This document shows positions 24,278-36,100 of a stretch of 64,000 nt of DNA, piece after piece. The notes beneath the pieces are model-generated. The model was given only the letters and a program-made list of their open reading frames with translations. It was not told the DNA's origin and did not search any database. Source of the DNA: Lunularia cruciata (Eukaryota > Streptophyta > Marchantiopsida > Lunulariales > Lunulariaceae); the NCBI GenBank assembly GCA_948567375.1, contig OX419755.1:49729001-49793000 (forward strand), written 5' to 3'. Position numbers and translations under genes: made by a program. The stretch's first letter is position 1; each line of letters starts with the position of its first letter.

Positions 24278-26920
24278 ATGTTTAGAGCTTGGAGTTGAGA
24301 TACTAATAAGATTTGGGACCAAGATTGATTTTGCAACTGAAGTTGATTGGGCATTGGTGATTGGAGTTATGATTAGTTTGTGAAGAGAGCTCAAATTTTA
24401 GTTTAAGTTTTGAGCTAAGTTAAGGATTGTGAGTGAAGCTCAAATTACAATTGTGATTGGACTTGAGAGTAAGGCCTACTTGGGAAATAGGTGATCACCT
24501 TTGGTTATAGATAGACTACTCTCATATTATTATTATTTTTTGTCTTTATTTTGTTTATTAGTTTCCCTTATTTTTATATTTCTTCTTTATTATTTATTCC
24601 TTTTAAATTATTTTTCATATATACATTATTTTTATTTTTCTCCATATATTATCTATATGTTTCTCCTTGTACAATTGAGTGGTTTGGAAATATATTCAAT
24701 TGCATTCATCCTTGCATTCACTAATATTCATATCTTCTTTTTGTTCTTTGGCATATGAACTTAGAAGAACTACCATAGAGAAAGTCTCTTTAGTCTACAC
24801 TTTACAATTTTTTCCCTAACCATTGAAGGACCGTTCATTTGTGTGATTCCCTAAAGATCTTATACTTTATATACTCTATACTCTTAAGATCTTATATCTA
24901 TAATTTATGTTCCTATTTTGATATTATATTATGGTTTATTTAATGAATGGAAAAAATAATTAAGTGTTATTTATCTATATAATTTTATAGTAGATTATGC
25001 AGAATATCCTATAGTTGATCCATTGCTAGATGAACAACTTATATATATTCAAGTGATTGGGCACATGGATTACAATAATGTCTTCTTCAGCAGCTTTGAT
25101 ATATATAAGTGGTGGATGTTACATAGAGAATAGGTGTATTTTAGTCCTGCAAGTTTCAAGTGGGACTGGAGTGTGGAAGCTAAGACTTCCAAGAGTGGTA
25201 GCAAAGCATTGGAGCTAGAGCATCTGAGAGGTGAGGCAACCAAAAGATGTTCAATGCTCTTGATCGTCCTCTCTCAAGTCTTTTTCTCATCAAACTTCAG
25301 ATTTTGAATTATGATCTCTTTTGGGCATGGATGATAATGCATTTTGGCCTTAAATTCATGTCGTGGATGATGGAGAGTATGGATCCTATTATCCTCTATG
25401 TGATTACTTATAGGTAAATTTAGAATTTAACCATTTACATCTTTTTATAGAAATAAATGCACAAAAAAAATTTAGGCATGGAATTTTGGAGGTCATATGT
25501 TAAAAGAACGAGGTGACAAAATGTCCAAGGGATAAAGAATTGACTCCTCCAAGTCAAAACTAGAGTTTTGCAAGTTTTGGAATGTTGCAAAGAACCATTT
25601 GGAAAGAAAAAATCACCATTGTGGAGATGAGCAAATACACTAAAATTTGAAAACATAATGTTAGGGTGGAGATTATGATTAGGTTTGGAGTTTTGATCAC
25701 ATCTCAACTTTTGGTGAAATTGAAACTACAAAATTTTCCATGTTGTTAATGGTTTGATCTTGTACTTTTGTATCAAATTTTATGTGAACTACTCAAGTAG
25801 AGAATTCAATGTTTTGTATCAAGTATACATAGGTATATATAGCTCAAAGTTAGCACAACTTGGGAATTTATTCATATCAAAAATTCAGTTTTTAATTTGA
25901 AAATTTAATAAAATATTAGACAAATTTATAAAAAATTACCTTGTAGATTTTAGTTAATTTGGTTTATATGTAGTGAGATCTAATATAAAAACCTTCACAA
26001 AAAGTATTATCATAAGTATTATGGATTATTTTATACCTAATTATTATTTTATATCAAGTTTCCTATTTGAAACCATGATTAAAAACAATAATTTTTTTAG
26101 TGCTTATGTAAATCTATGGTTCAAAAATTAAAAACTATGATTTCAAGTTTTATTAAGTTTCAAAACCAAGGTTTGAATTAAAAAAAATCAGACTAATTTA
26201 AAGAGATTGTTATAAGAGCTATAGTGATCAGATTGGGTCTTGCTATATATCATTGTAAATCTTATCTTGTAAGACTTCCATTGATTCTTGGAGCATTTGA
26301 CTCAAAGCTATACAGAAGAATTGTCTTCATTTGAGTCTCATAATTATTTCACCACTACAAAGTATACAAATTCTCTATCTTACATACAAATTGTAAGTAG
26401 CTCTTAAGGTACATATTGGCCAGAGCTCTTGGATAGAGCAATGATACTCTAAATGTATATTTTTACTAAGAAGAATTATTGTTAAGTTACTTGTATTTGA
26501 ATCCTCTCCATTCTTTGTGTATGTGATTATATGCCTAATTGACTTGGATTTGTGTGCATGCATTGTGCTTACATTTCCTTTTCTTTAAGAATACTATATA
26601 TTTCTCATTGGTAATGCTAAAAATGATTCACAAGCAACCAAGACTGTATATTGTAATGACATGTTATGTTACAATTTTCCCTACCTTATAAAAAGAATAT
26701 TGAAAATAGGATTTAGAAGAATCCAATGGTTGGGAATACAAATGAGCATAAATTATTAGAGGAAAGTCTAGATACAACTTTCTATCCATAGGATTCACAT
26801 CTAAACACTTGGTATGTACAAAGCATACCATAACAGTAGTCTCTCCCTCCTCCTAATATCAATCCTTTACTTCTATCTGATCCTGATTACTTCTTTCTCA
26901 TATCTCTCATATGTCTTTTT

Positions 26921-26943
26921 TTGTTGTTGTTGTTGTTGTTGTT
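26921..26943 (+). repeat. (TTG)n microsatellite
   Basis: Seven TTG units plus two bases follow a T run. It has no visible partner and no coding frame. Confidence 0.9.
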
Positions 26944-29399
26944 ACATTAGCAAATTTTTGTTTTTTATGAGTTGTCTTTTGGACAGTTTTGTCTTCTTGT
27001 GTGGAGGCATATTTGTAATAGAAAACTTGCTCATACCTCCACTTTGTTCTTTGATATAGAGACTTGAAGGGACTACTATAGATGATAATCTTCACTTTAT
27101 ATCACTTTATATGCACTTGATATCCCTTACATGCAATAAAAGAATATATTCTTTTACTACCTTTTTCTAGCACATCTTTACCATGACTCAAGTTCATCTT
27201 GTTGGAGTCTTTCTTGTCTATTTTTTGTATCTTTTGCCCTACCCAAGAGAACACTAGTTTGAATCTTTTATGAAGGATACCATATCTATTATCACATGCA
27301 TTCTTGATCTCCCTACCATGCACTATTCTCCTCACTCTATAGACACACCACTAAAAGATAAGATTCTTCTCCTTGTGCCTTCGGCATGCCCAAACATATT
27401 GCTTCATTAATGACTCATAGAACCTTGTCTAGATTGTACTTAGGTGAGATTAGCCCAATAAAAGGGAGACCTAGATATCTACAAATGAAGGTAAAGGTCA
27501 CTTTTATACTTTTTGTCTCTATATCAATTTTCTATAGTTGTTCTAAATGGTTGCAAAATGGTTATGGATATTTTTTAAGTTCCTTGGACATCCATCCAAA
27601 TTGGATGGTTACCCAAGATGATATCTTAAATGCTTTTAATTCATTTCTTGTGCAGCATATTTTTTTTATGTTCATTGCTTAGCAGAGATCAAATTCACCT
27701 CCTTTGTGCATAACTAGGAAATGCTTCCAAAATAAACTACCAAATTCTTGTATTTATAATATTCATTAGAGAAATTTATTGAGTGGCACATTTTGTAATC
27801 AATTTCTTAAATTTTCTATTTTGCATGGTTTGATTAATTATTCCAAATAATTTTTACAATTAATTTTATATAAACTAATAAAATTTAAAAGATGTACCAT
27901 TATGATAAAAACAATAATAAATAGTTAAATCATTTATAAGATTCTATTTGTGCACAATTTGTTTTTGTTATTAAGGTATTTTTTATAACCACCACACATT
28001 CTCACACAAGAATTCACATAGCTAGTATTTACTAAGTGCACAAGCTAAGGAGATCAGTTAAGAAGATCTAAATTTTCTATAGCTTAGTATACAACTTTAC
28101 GGGAGATTGTAACCATTTTCCAATCATATCTCTTTCAATTACTTTTAGGTAATACTCATATCATGGATCCCTGAAAAAAATGTACTATAGGCATTGTATG
28201 CTTGTATACTCCACCTAGAGATCTTAGCTTCATGAGTCCAAACTTGTATAGACAAGGTTTGGAATCCACAAGAAGTCATCACTTTTTTGAACTTCACACA
28301 AAGATTCAATTCCACTAGAAGTTTTGAGTGTTTTGGATATTCTTTTATGAAAAGATGATATTTGTAACTCATTTACTCCTCAAATGAGTGACACACAAGT
28401 GATCTATTCCATTCTAAAATATGTTATAACTTTAGAGCCTCTTATTAGCACTTGCACATCTATAAATGTGCAAGTGTGCAATGTATTATCCCATCTATGT
28501 ATATTTGATAGTACCATATGAAAAAATTTCTTTACCTTATTAGAGCCAAATATATTCATATAGCTATTAAATGAGTGGTGTAGATTATATAAAACTCTTC
28601 TCACAAGTATGGGAGAATAAAATTTCATATTGCAAGAGTGTATTGCACTAACCGCCTATGTAAAAGCATAAGTTCTATTGGCTTTCTATTAGTTGATAGG
28701 TTCTTCTACTATAGTCATCTTTCTTTGTTTGCACCTATCATGACAATAGATTGATGCACTTATGATTTCCAATCATTTTTTAATTTGGATCATGACATGC
28801 TACAAGGTCTTGCATGCACAACATTTCCCATGTTTATGTAATTTATATCACTAGATTTTAGGAAGATTTAGGTTGATTTTAATAAGCTTATGCACATTCA
28901 TATCTATACTTGCATATTTATTGATAAGTCTTCATTTGATGGAGCTAAGATTCTCTCTTACAAGTGGAAAAGCTTCAGAGCTTAGCTTTGTACTCTACTT
29001 TGATATTCTATTTGCATTTGGGTTTACCACATCAAACAGTTTTAGGGTTATCAAACCAATATGCTTGTAAATCTAGATATGATATATATATATGATGTCT
29101 TTTAAGTGGAAACTACACTAGAGTTCATGATGTCATCCGCAATTAAGTGATACAGATCTTACAATCTACTTGGTCCAAACTACAAATTGAGAGATGGCTA
29201 AATCTACCTAGACTATCTACTTGGTAGGTGAATGTTGATATAATCATATTCCAAGATGAACAAGATACTTTTTATGATATGGTGGTCACAAATCTCTTAC
29301 AAGCAAAGTCATCGATAGGAGTTTGCATTCAAGCAAGGTACAAGGTATTGATTTATTCATATACATCGGTGATTCCTCCCAATGTGACTATTGTAAGGA

Positions 29400-31870
29400 T
29401 GTGACTAAAGTGAAAAAATGCTTAGAATTGCTCAGAATGATGCAAATATCACATTGGTATCAATAGGGTTTGCTAGAACATGCATAATTATGTTTTGTGT
29501 TGTTTTGATCAATTGGGAAGGCAATCCATTGCACACTTTGAGTGGTTTTTTTGTAGGTTTTCTTAGTGTAGTCATGGGCAAGACTTGCGCTCATATCACT
29601 GTCGATATGAAATTGAAGATTGTAGAAAATGCTCACAAAACAAGACAATTACATAGGAGAAGATGTCCAAAATATTTCAGATCTCTCATGTAGTGTCCAA
29701 GATCCTGAAAAAGGATGCCATTATAGAATCATAGGCCAAGAGTCTTGGCCGTTCAGCTTGTCAAAAAAAGGTGATCCGCCACCACAACAAGTTGAAGTTG
29801 ATCAACAATATGGTCATCAAGTAGTATGTCCATGTTGAGATCAATACAACAACCAACTCTAAATGCGATGGAAGGTGTTCTCAAAGAGGCAATGTTATTT
29901 TGTGACCAGATATTGAAAATTTCTAAGAGTGAGCTGCTTGTAGATATTGTTGTTGCCTTAAAGTTGTTATCAATTTTGAATTTGTGGCTACAAAAGTATC
30001 TTTGTCAAAGCTCCACTCTCAGTGTTTAGAAAACCAAAGAGCATGGTTCCATTAATGTCCAAGATATTGGAATGCCTCTTGAGGACATCCATAAAATGTT
30101 GGAAGAAGTTGAAGATGAACCTCTAATGGCTAATATGGTAGCGCACCATGGACTGAGAAGGCAAGGAACCCCAACTCCATCATACTCCTCCAAGGTTAAC
30201 ACTCCAAGACTCAAACCATTGCTCACTAGAGGACTCAATATGAGAGAGAGAGTTATAAATGAAAAGATGATGAGTACCTCCTCACTCCTAGTTTATATAC
30301 TTGTGAAATAGTTATGTACCAAAGTTACCAATTATTGGAGTAACTCAAGTTACTATGCTAAAATTCAAATAAAGTCAAATATCTAAAGGAATTTCCATAC
30401 TCATGGGAATATCCTCCTAAGCATGTGATCTTATCTTGACCCAACCCCTAAGTCAAGGATTACTTCATATGGGCTTATTTGGACTATAGAAGAATCCAAA
30501 ACAAAAAGACTTGTGTGTCCAAGAGTTCTCAACTCTTTACTCAAAGCCAAACATCTAGAAAATATCTAAGATCATCAATTTGGATGAGATGGGCTTGCAG
30601 CATTGCACGACATCTTTGCGATCATACATTATGATCAATCATGATTGTCATGGCATAAAGCACAACAAGGAGTGGATCATGGTCACCCCGGTTGCATCGA
30701 CGGCTAGCAAGAAGTTGTTAGAGACGATTGGCAAGAGCAAGTCCTCATGGGGATTGAAGGGAATCAACATAGAGAAAACTTTTGGCATCATGTACAATAG
30801 CCAGATAGGCATGGCAAGATGGTTCCACTAGACTCAAGCTGCTCCATGCTATCACCCATATCACATAATTTCAAAAGAAGGTCATGTTTGTTTTGAATGA
30901 CAATGCATCTTTGGGCGGCTAAATGCTTGATCTGCATAGCTCAGTAGAAAAATGTTTCTATTTCAAAAATCTGGTCATCACATTTTTCCCCAACAATGAA
31001 TGTCAATAGCTAGATCAAGGCATTATTCATGACCTCAAGGTGCGGTTTTATAGGAGCATGCTCTCAACGCTATTGCAAACATATGAGGAATGAGTCAAAT
31101 CAAAATATCTAGATGACAATTCCAAATTTAATTTGAATCAGCATACGTATCTATGCAACATGCTTGACCAGCTCCAAACAGCTTGGAATGGCCTGACCAT
31201 AATGTCATTTAGTGTTGCTTCATCAAAGCTAACATTTTTCCATAGTTAGTGATGTGCGACACCAACAATAACATCAAACATCAGACCTGGTATGCATGTG
31301 ACAACAATGATGATGTTGATATTGATGATACATCAAACTTCATCAACATGTTGGATGTCAACAACTAGTTTGCAGCTGATCTCGACTTGGATAACAAAGA
31401 GGGTCAAGAGATGACTCATGAACTCATCAATTTTGACAAGGATTTGCAAATTGGGTCACCATATGTTGACAAGTCCGAGCTGATTGAGGAGACTCTCACG
31501 GAAATGGATCTCATCCAAGAATGGTCTTCCAAGAATGGTCATGATTACAATGTTGCTTTGATTCCATCGTTGCTCAAAGCAATTGCTATTGCCTAGTCGT
31601 TGTTTGACTATCTTTGATTTGGGCTTATCAACCTGATTTCTCATTCATAGAAGATCAACTGGGTGGCACTGATTAAGAAGTAATTGTTGGAGTGTGATCA
31701 ACTTGAACATCAGTCATCTCTGACAATGACTGATTTCTTTCGCTGAAATAAGCCAATAAGCTATTCCCATACAAACTGTTTCGTGAATGTGACTATTGAG
31801 ATTAGTCCCGGTCCGGTTCTTATTCAGAAAATTCCAAGTTGTAGGACATTGGTTCCTGAAAAAGTGGGAC
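29400..31870 (+). mobile_element. Decayed Tigger/pogo-type DNA transposon
   Basis: The plus strand encodes a relic of a Tc1/mariner-superfamily transposase of the pogo/Tigger group, which has CENP-B-like DNA-binding helices and a DDE catalytic domain. At 29588-29690 a helix-turn-helix start reads ITVDMKLKIVENAHKTRQL. About 29860-30000 holds a second helical segment. After an inserted LTR, the catalytic part begins with the first aspartate in NLDEMGL (30578-30600), followed by IGKSKSSWGLKGIN (30740-30770). A second aspartate lies in LNDNAS (30892-30910), and a DQGIIHDLKVR-like segment follows at about 31013-31050. An acidic tail (31387-31596) ends it. Stops occur in nearly every domain, so it is dead. 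Confidence 0.75.
30110..30577 (-). mobile_element. Family D LTR inside the Tigger relic
   Basis: This block splits the transposase just before NLDEMGL and matches 2050-2520 in inverse orientation. A TATA-like TATATAAAC lies on the minus strand (30299-30291). The ends TGAAGAT and ATCATCA are only approximately inverted and I see no clear target duplication, so the borders are estimates. It is probably a solo LTR. Confidence 0.6.
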
Positions 31871-32007
31871 TACTTGTGAGGATGTGACGAATGTAAGGTG
31901 TGACTAAAGCAAGGGAGAATTCTGTACCTTGTATGATATGGTGGTCAAAACCCCATATTAATAGAATCATTGGTAGGGGCTTGCATTCAAGCTAGAGTTA
32001 TAGCACT

Positions 32008-32152
32008 CATACTACCAAGGGGGAAGGAAAACGATTCTGCACCATGAATATCCTCCGAAACCTTCGTATCTTTTGCCAGATTTACATCATTGCCACTAAG
32101 GGGAAGGAGAATCACCATACACCATGGCTATCCTCGGAAACCGTTGTACCAC
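32008..32152 (+). repeat. Two-unit direct repeat, 88-bp period
   Basis: 'Aagggggaaggaaaacgatt' with a following 'atatcctccgaaacc' (32008-32064) returns as 'aaggggaaggagaatcacc' with 'ctatcctcggaaacc' (32096-32152). It lies at the edge of the gene island, downstream of the EMC1 end. No function is evident. Confidence 0.5.
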
Positions 32153-32804
32153 TGGTTCTAGAGATTTGCAAGCATAGTCATTATCAAGTTGAGGTTTCTT
32201 CAAGAGAAACCACGAAATTCCCAACGGAAGAGATGAACTCTTACTATCTCTCCAACTATACTCACCTCTTATTTTTTTGACATAAAACCTCCGTCACTGT
32301 ATAATACTTGTATGCATTGGGCTGCCGTCTATGTAAACCAAGTGCGGCAATAAAGCCTCCTATCCCCTCGGATTTTACTCTTTTTCCTTTTGGCTTTGTG
32401 CTAGTCCTTTTCCTTTGGGCCTTTTCCTGTTGCACTTCTTGGTCCCATTATTCTATTTTCCAAATATCGCTAATGCTTCACGTGTGTAAAACACGCTGCG
32501 GATCCATAAGATACCTTATCAAGTGATATCAATTGTCGTTAAATCTTGTAAATGCCAGAATAATTACGAGGGTGGTTTTAGAAGCGACACAAGTAACAAT
32601 CTTCCTGGTTCCGGTTCTCCTTCAGAGCTCTCTCGAAGGAGGTGAGGGATGCTTGTGATGGATCATCCATTTGGAATTCAGGTGGAGACTATGATTCATA
32701 GACGTTCATCTGAACAGAAACAATTTTTCCGGCACAAAATCATAAGCCTCTTAATTTTCTCTTGATCTGCTTTTCCTGGCAAAATGTTACAAGTGCAGTG
32801 ATGA

Positions 32805-33116
32805 TGTGGTGATTCATTGCCTCGATATTGGTTAGCGTGCAGAGTGCTCTTTCTCGCAGTGATCACCACTAGTGTCGGTCGGTACGAAGCTTTTCAGATT
32901 AGTAAGAATGATCTAACAAAATTTCAGCTCCATGATGTCACTTTAAAGAAAATCCTCAAAGATCTCTCGTTTGATAAGCTAACTAAGCAGGCTGCCAAAC
33001 CTCCCCTCCCCCCTGTTCTTGTGAGATATATTGGAGAGGCAAAACGGCGAATTAGCTGGTGGCATTCTCGTTGCAGTATTTCACTTCCACTTGTCTCCAA
33101 GTTCCTTCTTTCCTGA
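32805..33116 (+). CDS. Possible small exon, unknown product, convergent with EMC1
   Basis: An open frame of about 100 codons has no ATG start; it opens after a TGA at 32802-32804 and ends at TGA 33114-33116. Its sequence does not look random: a hydrophobic stretch (LACRVLFLAVITTSV) is followed by a lysine-rich helical part and a PPLPPVL stretch. A strong splice-donor-like AAGGAG/GTGAGG sits upstream at 32637-32647, which could belong to a preceding exon. The last 36 bases overlap the end of EMC1 on the other strand. It could equally be the antisense of the EMC1 3' untranslated region. I do not recognise a family. Confidence 0.25.
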   Translation, partial: CGDSLPRYWLACRVLFLAVITTSVGRYEAFQISKNDLTKFQLHDVTLKKILKDLSFDKLTKQAAKPPLPPVLVRYIGEAKRRISWWHSRCSISLPLVSKFLLS

Positions 33117-36100
33117 TAGGACCCATGTGACGACTATCCCAGCAACCAGCGCCACAATTGTAATAAGCAGCAACGCATAACTGAAATCTTCTGTTAAGGA
33201 GTCGTACGTGCGAGAAGGGGCGGTCCGTGTATAGAACAGGTCGAGACCATACGCGAAGATAAGGGATGTAGACTCCAAGCGTGCTGGCACTGTCAAAATG
33301 CCTCTCAGTCCTTCGACTTGATGCACGTGCGTGAGGTACGACTGTCAATGGCAAAGTCCACATGTCGATCAGATCACAACAATATATATATACCGATAGA
33401 CCTTGATCAATAAATAGACCAAAATAGAGCTGAGTTACGAACACAGAACCGTTTCCTTAATTAGCAAGAATCCAAAACCATCGATGGAAATGAATTACCT
33501 GAGGAAATATGGGGATAGCATCAGTCAAAGGCATGATTCCCTCTTCTAGTTCGGATTGAGACGGCCTGACGGTTCGCCTCGGATCAAAAAATCGTCTATC
33601 TAGTGCTAAAACCTGCACAGAGAAATGGAAAAGTTATGATGGCTTTGTCATGAACCTCGGAATTAGGTTGATGATTCACTTCTTACTTCTGCAAGATGGT
33701 ACGATATACAACTAGCTCACGAAAATGTCTCGATTTGTAAACCTTGTAAGTTGCAGAGCTCAGAAGAAAAAATATATGAATTAGCACACGAAGCATTCTA
33801 ATCTGAGTTTTCGAGGACACTTTCCTTGTGTCCATATATTTGAGTCAGATACTTCGATATTTCATTGCCCACCGTAGTTTGTTATAGTTGTGTAACCTTT
33901 ATACATTACTTACTACGAAAAAGAATTCGAGTCTTCGTGTAATTATCTTGAAGATCAGAATCTTTTGATCTTTCTTCCGTCCATACCTGGTCATTGACAG
34001 TGCCTACGAGGATATTCTTCCCTGTGATCCCTCGCGCAGTGGAGGTTACGGTCATGGCCTTCACACTGTATGTGAAGAAGTACGTCTGGGTTTTCACGTC
34101 AATGCTTGGGATTGAGTATGACGAAACCGGGGAACTGGCATTGTGCCTGCCCAGCATCAACTGTACCACTCCTTTATCACCCTGCCAAGCCAACAGCAAA
34201 CCTCAGCTACAAGGTGAAGCAGAATTTTGACTCTGGTTGGCTACTGTTCTCCATACACTCAGATGTCCAGAGATAATAGGATGGCACGGTCCGATCTTAT
34301 CACTGCGCCAGGACAGATGTGTGCATGGGAGGTAGAAGAGAGTCAGTAATGTACGCACCACACGAATCTGATCGTAGAGCTCGATCACCGACATCTCACA
34401 TCGATACATTTTCAAATTGAAGTAGTGGTAAACAACCCAGTTCTCATTGAATACCTGAAGGGATGGCAATTATGCATCAATACACAACAGCCACAAACTA
34501 GCTGAAGAACAATAAAGCATCGTCTCAACTTAGAGAGATCTTAGCTAGATACTCCACTAGAAAGTTACTTGACCGATAGGACAAACATGCACTAGGTTGA
34601 TGAATCCTACCGCATAGACGGGCCCTTGCATAGATGGGTATGTCACTCGATGCAAAACTCGTCCGGTTACAGTGTCAATAAGATAGGCGACAAGTCCCGC
34701 TTCTTCGGGGGTAGCCTCTCCAATATGTCGGGCTGCCTTAGGTGTGACAGTCGCTACAAATATCGAGTTTTTGTTCAGATACTTATAGAGGACATCACGG
34801 CTGCCAAGAATCTTACTCTGTGTATGTACAACCTGCGATCACATACACGGATGTATCAGATCAAATGCTTCCGCGACAAAACCAACGTCTAAAGGAGTAT
34901 GTATATAGACTCGGATGTATCAAATGTCATACTTCTGCTGGGCTACCCGACATGTGGTGATGGACATTCCACGAACTTGCGGTGAAGTTCCTCACCTCAT
35001 CCGACTTTCTCGAAACCACCGTAGAAATCACTTCTGTCTCTTGGGGAAATATAACCGACCATACCGGCTCTGTGCTGAACACATGGCCATCTGTTTCTCG
35101 GCCTTCAACGTCATCACACATATCTTTGATGGTGTAGCCAACAATTGTACCTTTCTCCTTGTTGACTAGATAGTAGAAAACGTTTGGTTTGTGTGCCAAG
35201 AACAACGAGAGACTTTCCTCTGTGGCTGGATACACATGAGCTTTTAATTTGTCGTCAACAAGAAGGTGGAGTTGCTGTTCCGAGTTATCTTTAATCGGAA
35301 GGGGAATCACGAGTTTGACGGGGAAGTTGAGCTTCAAAGACTTTAGCTCCTTTCCTCTGTAGACATCCACCCAAGATAGAATCCCGGTAGCATCAGGTCC
35401 AGATTGAGTCTTTCCCACTACCAACACAACGGGATTTTCATCCAAGGCATGCTGATGAGGAACTTGCCATGCCATCAGTTTAAGTGGGACAGCCGTAATT
35501 CCAGACTCTACACGCAAACCAGATAGAAGAACAGACCACACGATTCGGCCATCTCCTGTGTGCAAAGCAAGAATCTTGCCAGCCTTTGTCAGCACAATCA
35601 AGAGCTTGCGGAAGCCATTGTGGTCTCTGGTCATTTTGGTCCTGTCTGAACTATGCAAGCGCAAGGCTTGAACTGCAACGATGTCCTCTGAACTGGCCAG
35701 AAACAATGTAGCCTTCAACTTCAGCCAATGACCCTGCACCTCGAAGAAATAAAGAGACTGAGCAAAAGACTGAAAAAAAATTTCCCATGCATAGGCCCGT
35801 GCAAAATTCGGTAGTAAAGAGGAGACTAGAAATCACGGGATGATTATTATTACCTTCAGCCATGCCGACAAATCATGCTCAACTTCAGACACAGAATGTC
35901 CATCTCTTTCAAGAGGCAGCTCACTGGTCCATGTATCAACGATGGAAGCAAGGCCATCCTCGCGCGTCCATACGACTTCTCCTTGTTGTAGTAGGGCCAG
36001 CGAGTCGTCTTCTGCTACAACTAACGCTCTAAACCCATAGCTGCGATCTGTTCGAAGATACGCGTTTAGAAACACCTTCTTGATCACTCCTCGAGGTAAC

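Larger units (their letters stand above)
23172..29250. other. Gene-free AT-rich interval
   Basis: I find no gene. Open stretches are short and show no domain. The interval contains an AT-only near-palindromic stretch (24214-24277), a (TTG)n run (26921-26943), and a possible LINE-like minus-strand remnant around 27100-27480, too weak to annotate. The region 24500-24760 is T-rich and gives a spurious hydrophobic frame. Confidence 0.55.

Noticed and set aside
24501-24758. 85-codon hydrophobic frame resembling a membrane protein
   Set aside because: It is caused by a T-rich stretch, with no start context, no neighbours and no family features.
27100-27480. Possible LINE reverse transcriptase end on the minus strand
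   Set aside because: A YLGLPF-like phrase and some charged sequence are present, but no catalytic motif or poly(A) tail. Too weak to call.
33994-34230. Plus-strand frames within EMC1 (also around 34626-35169, 36452-36775 and 37521-37736)
   Set aside because: They are antisense to clear EMC1 exons and have no recognisable content.
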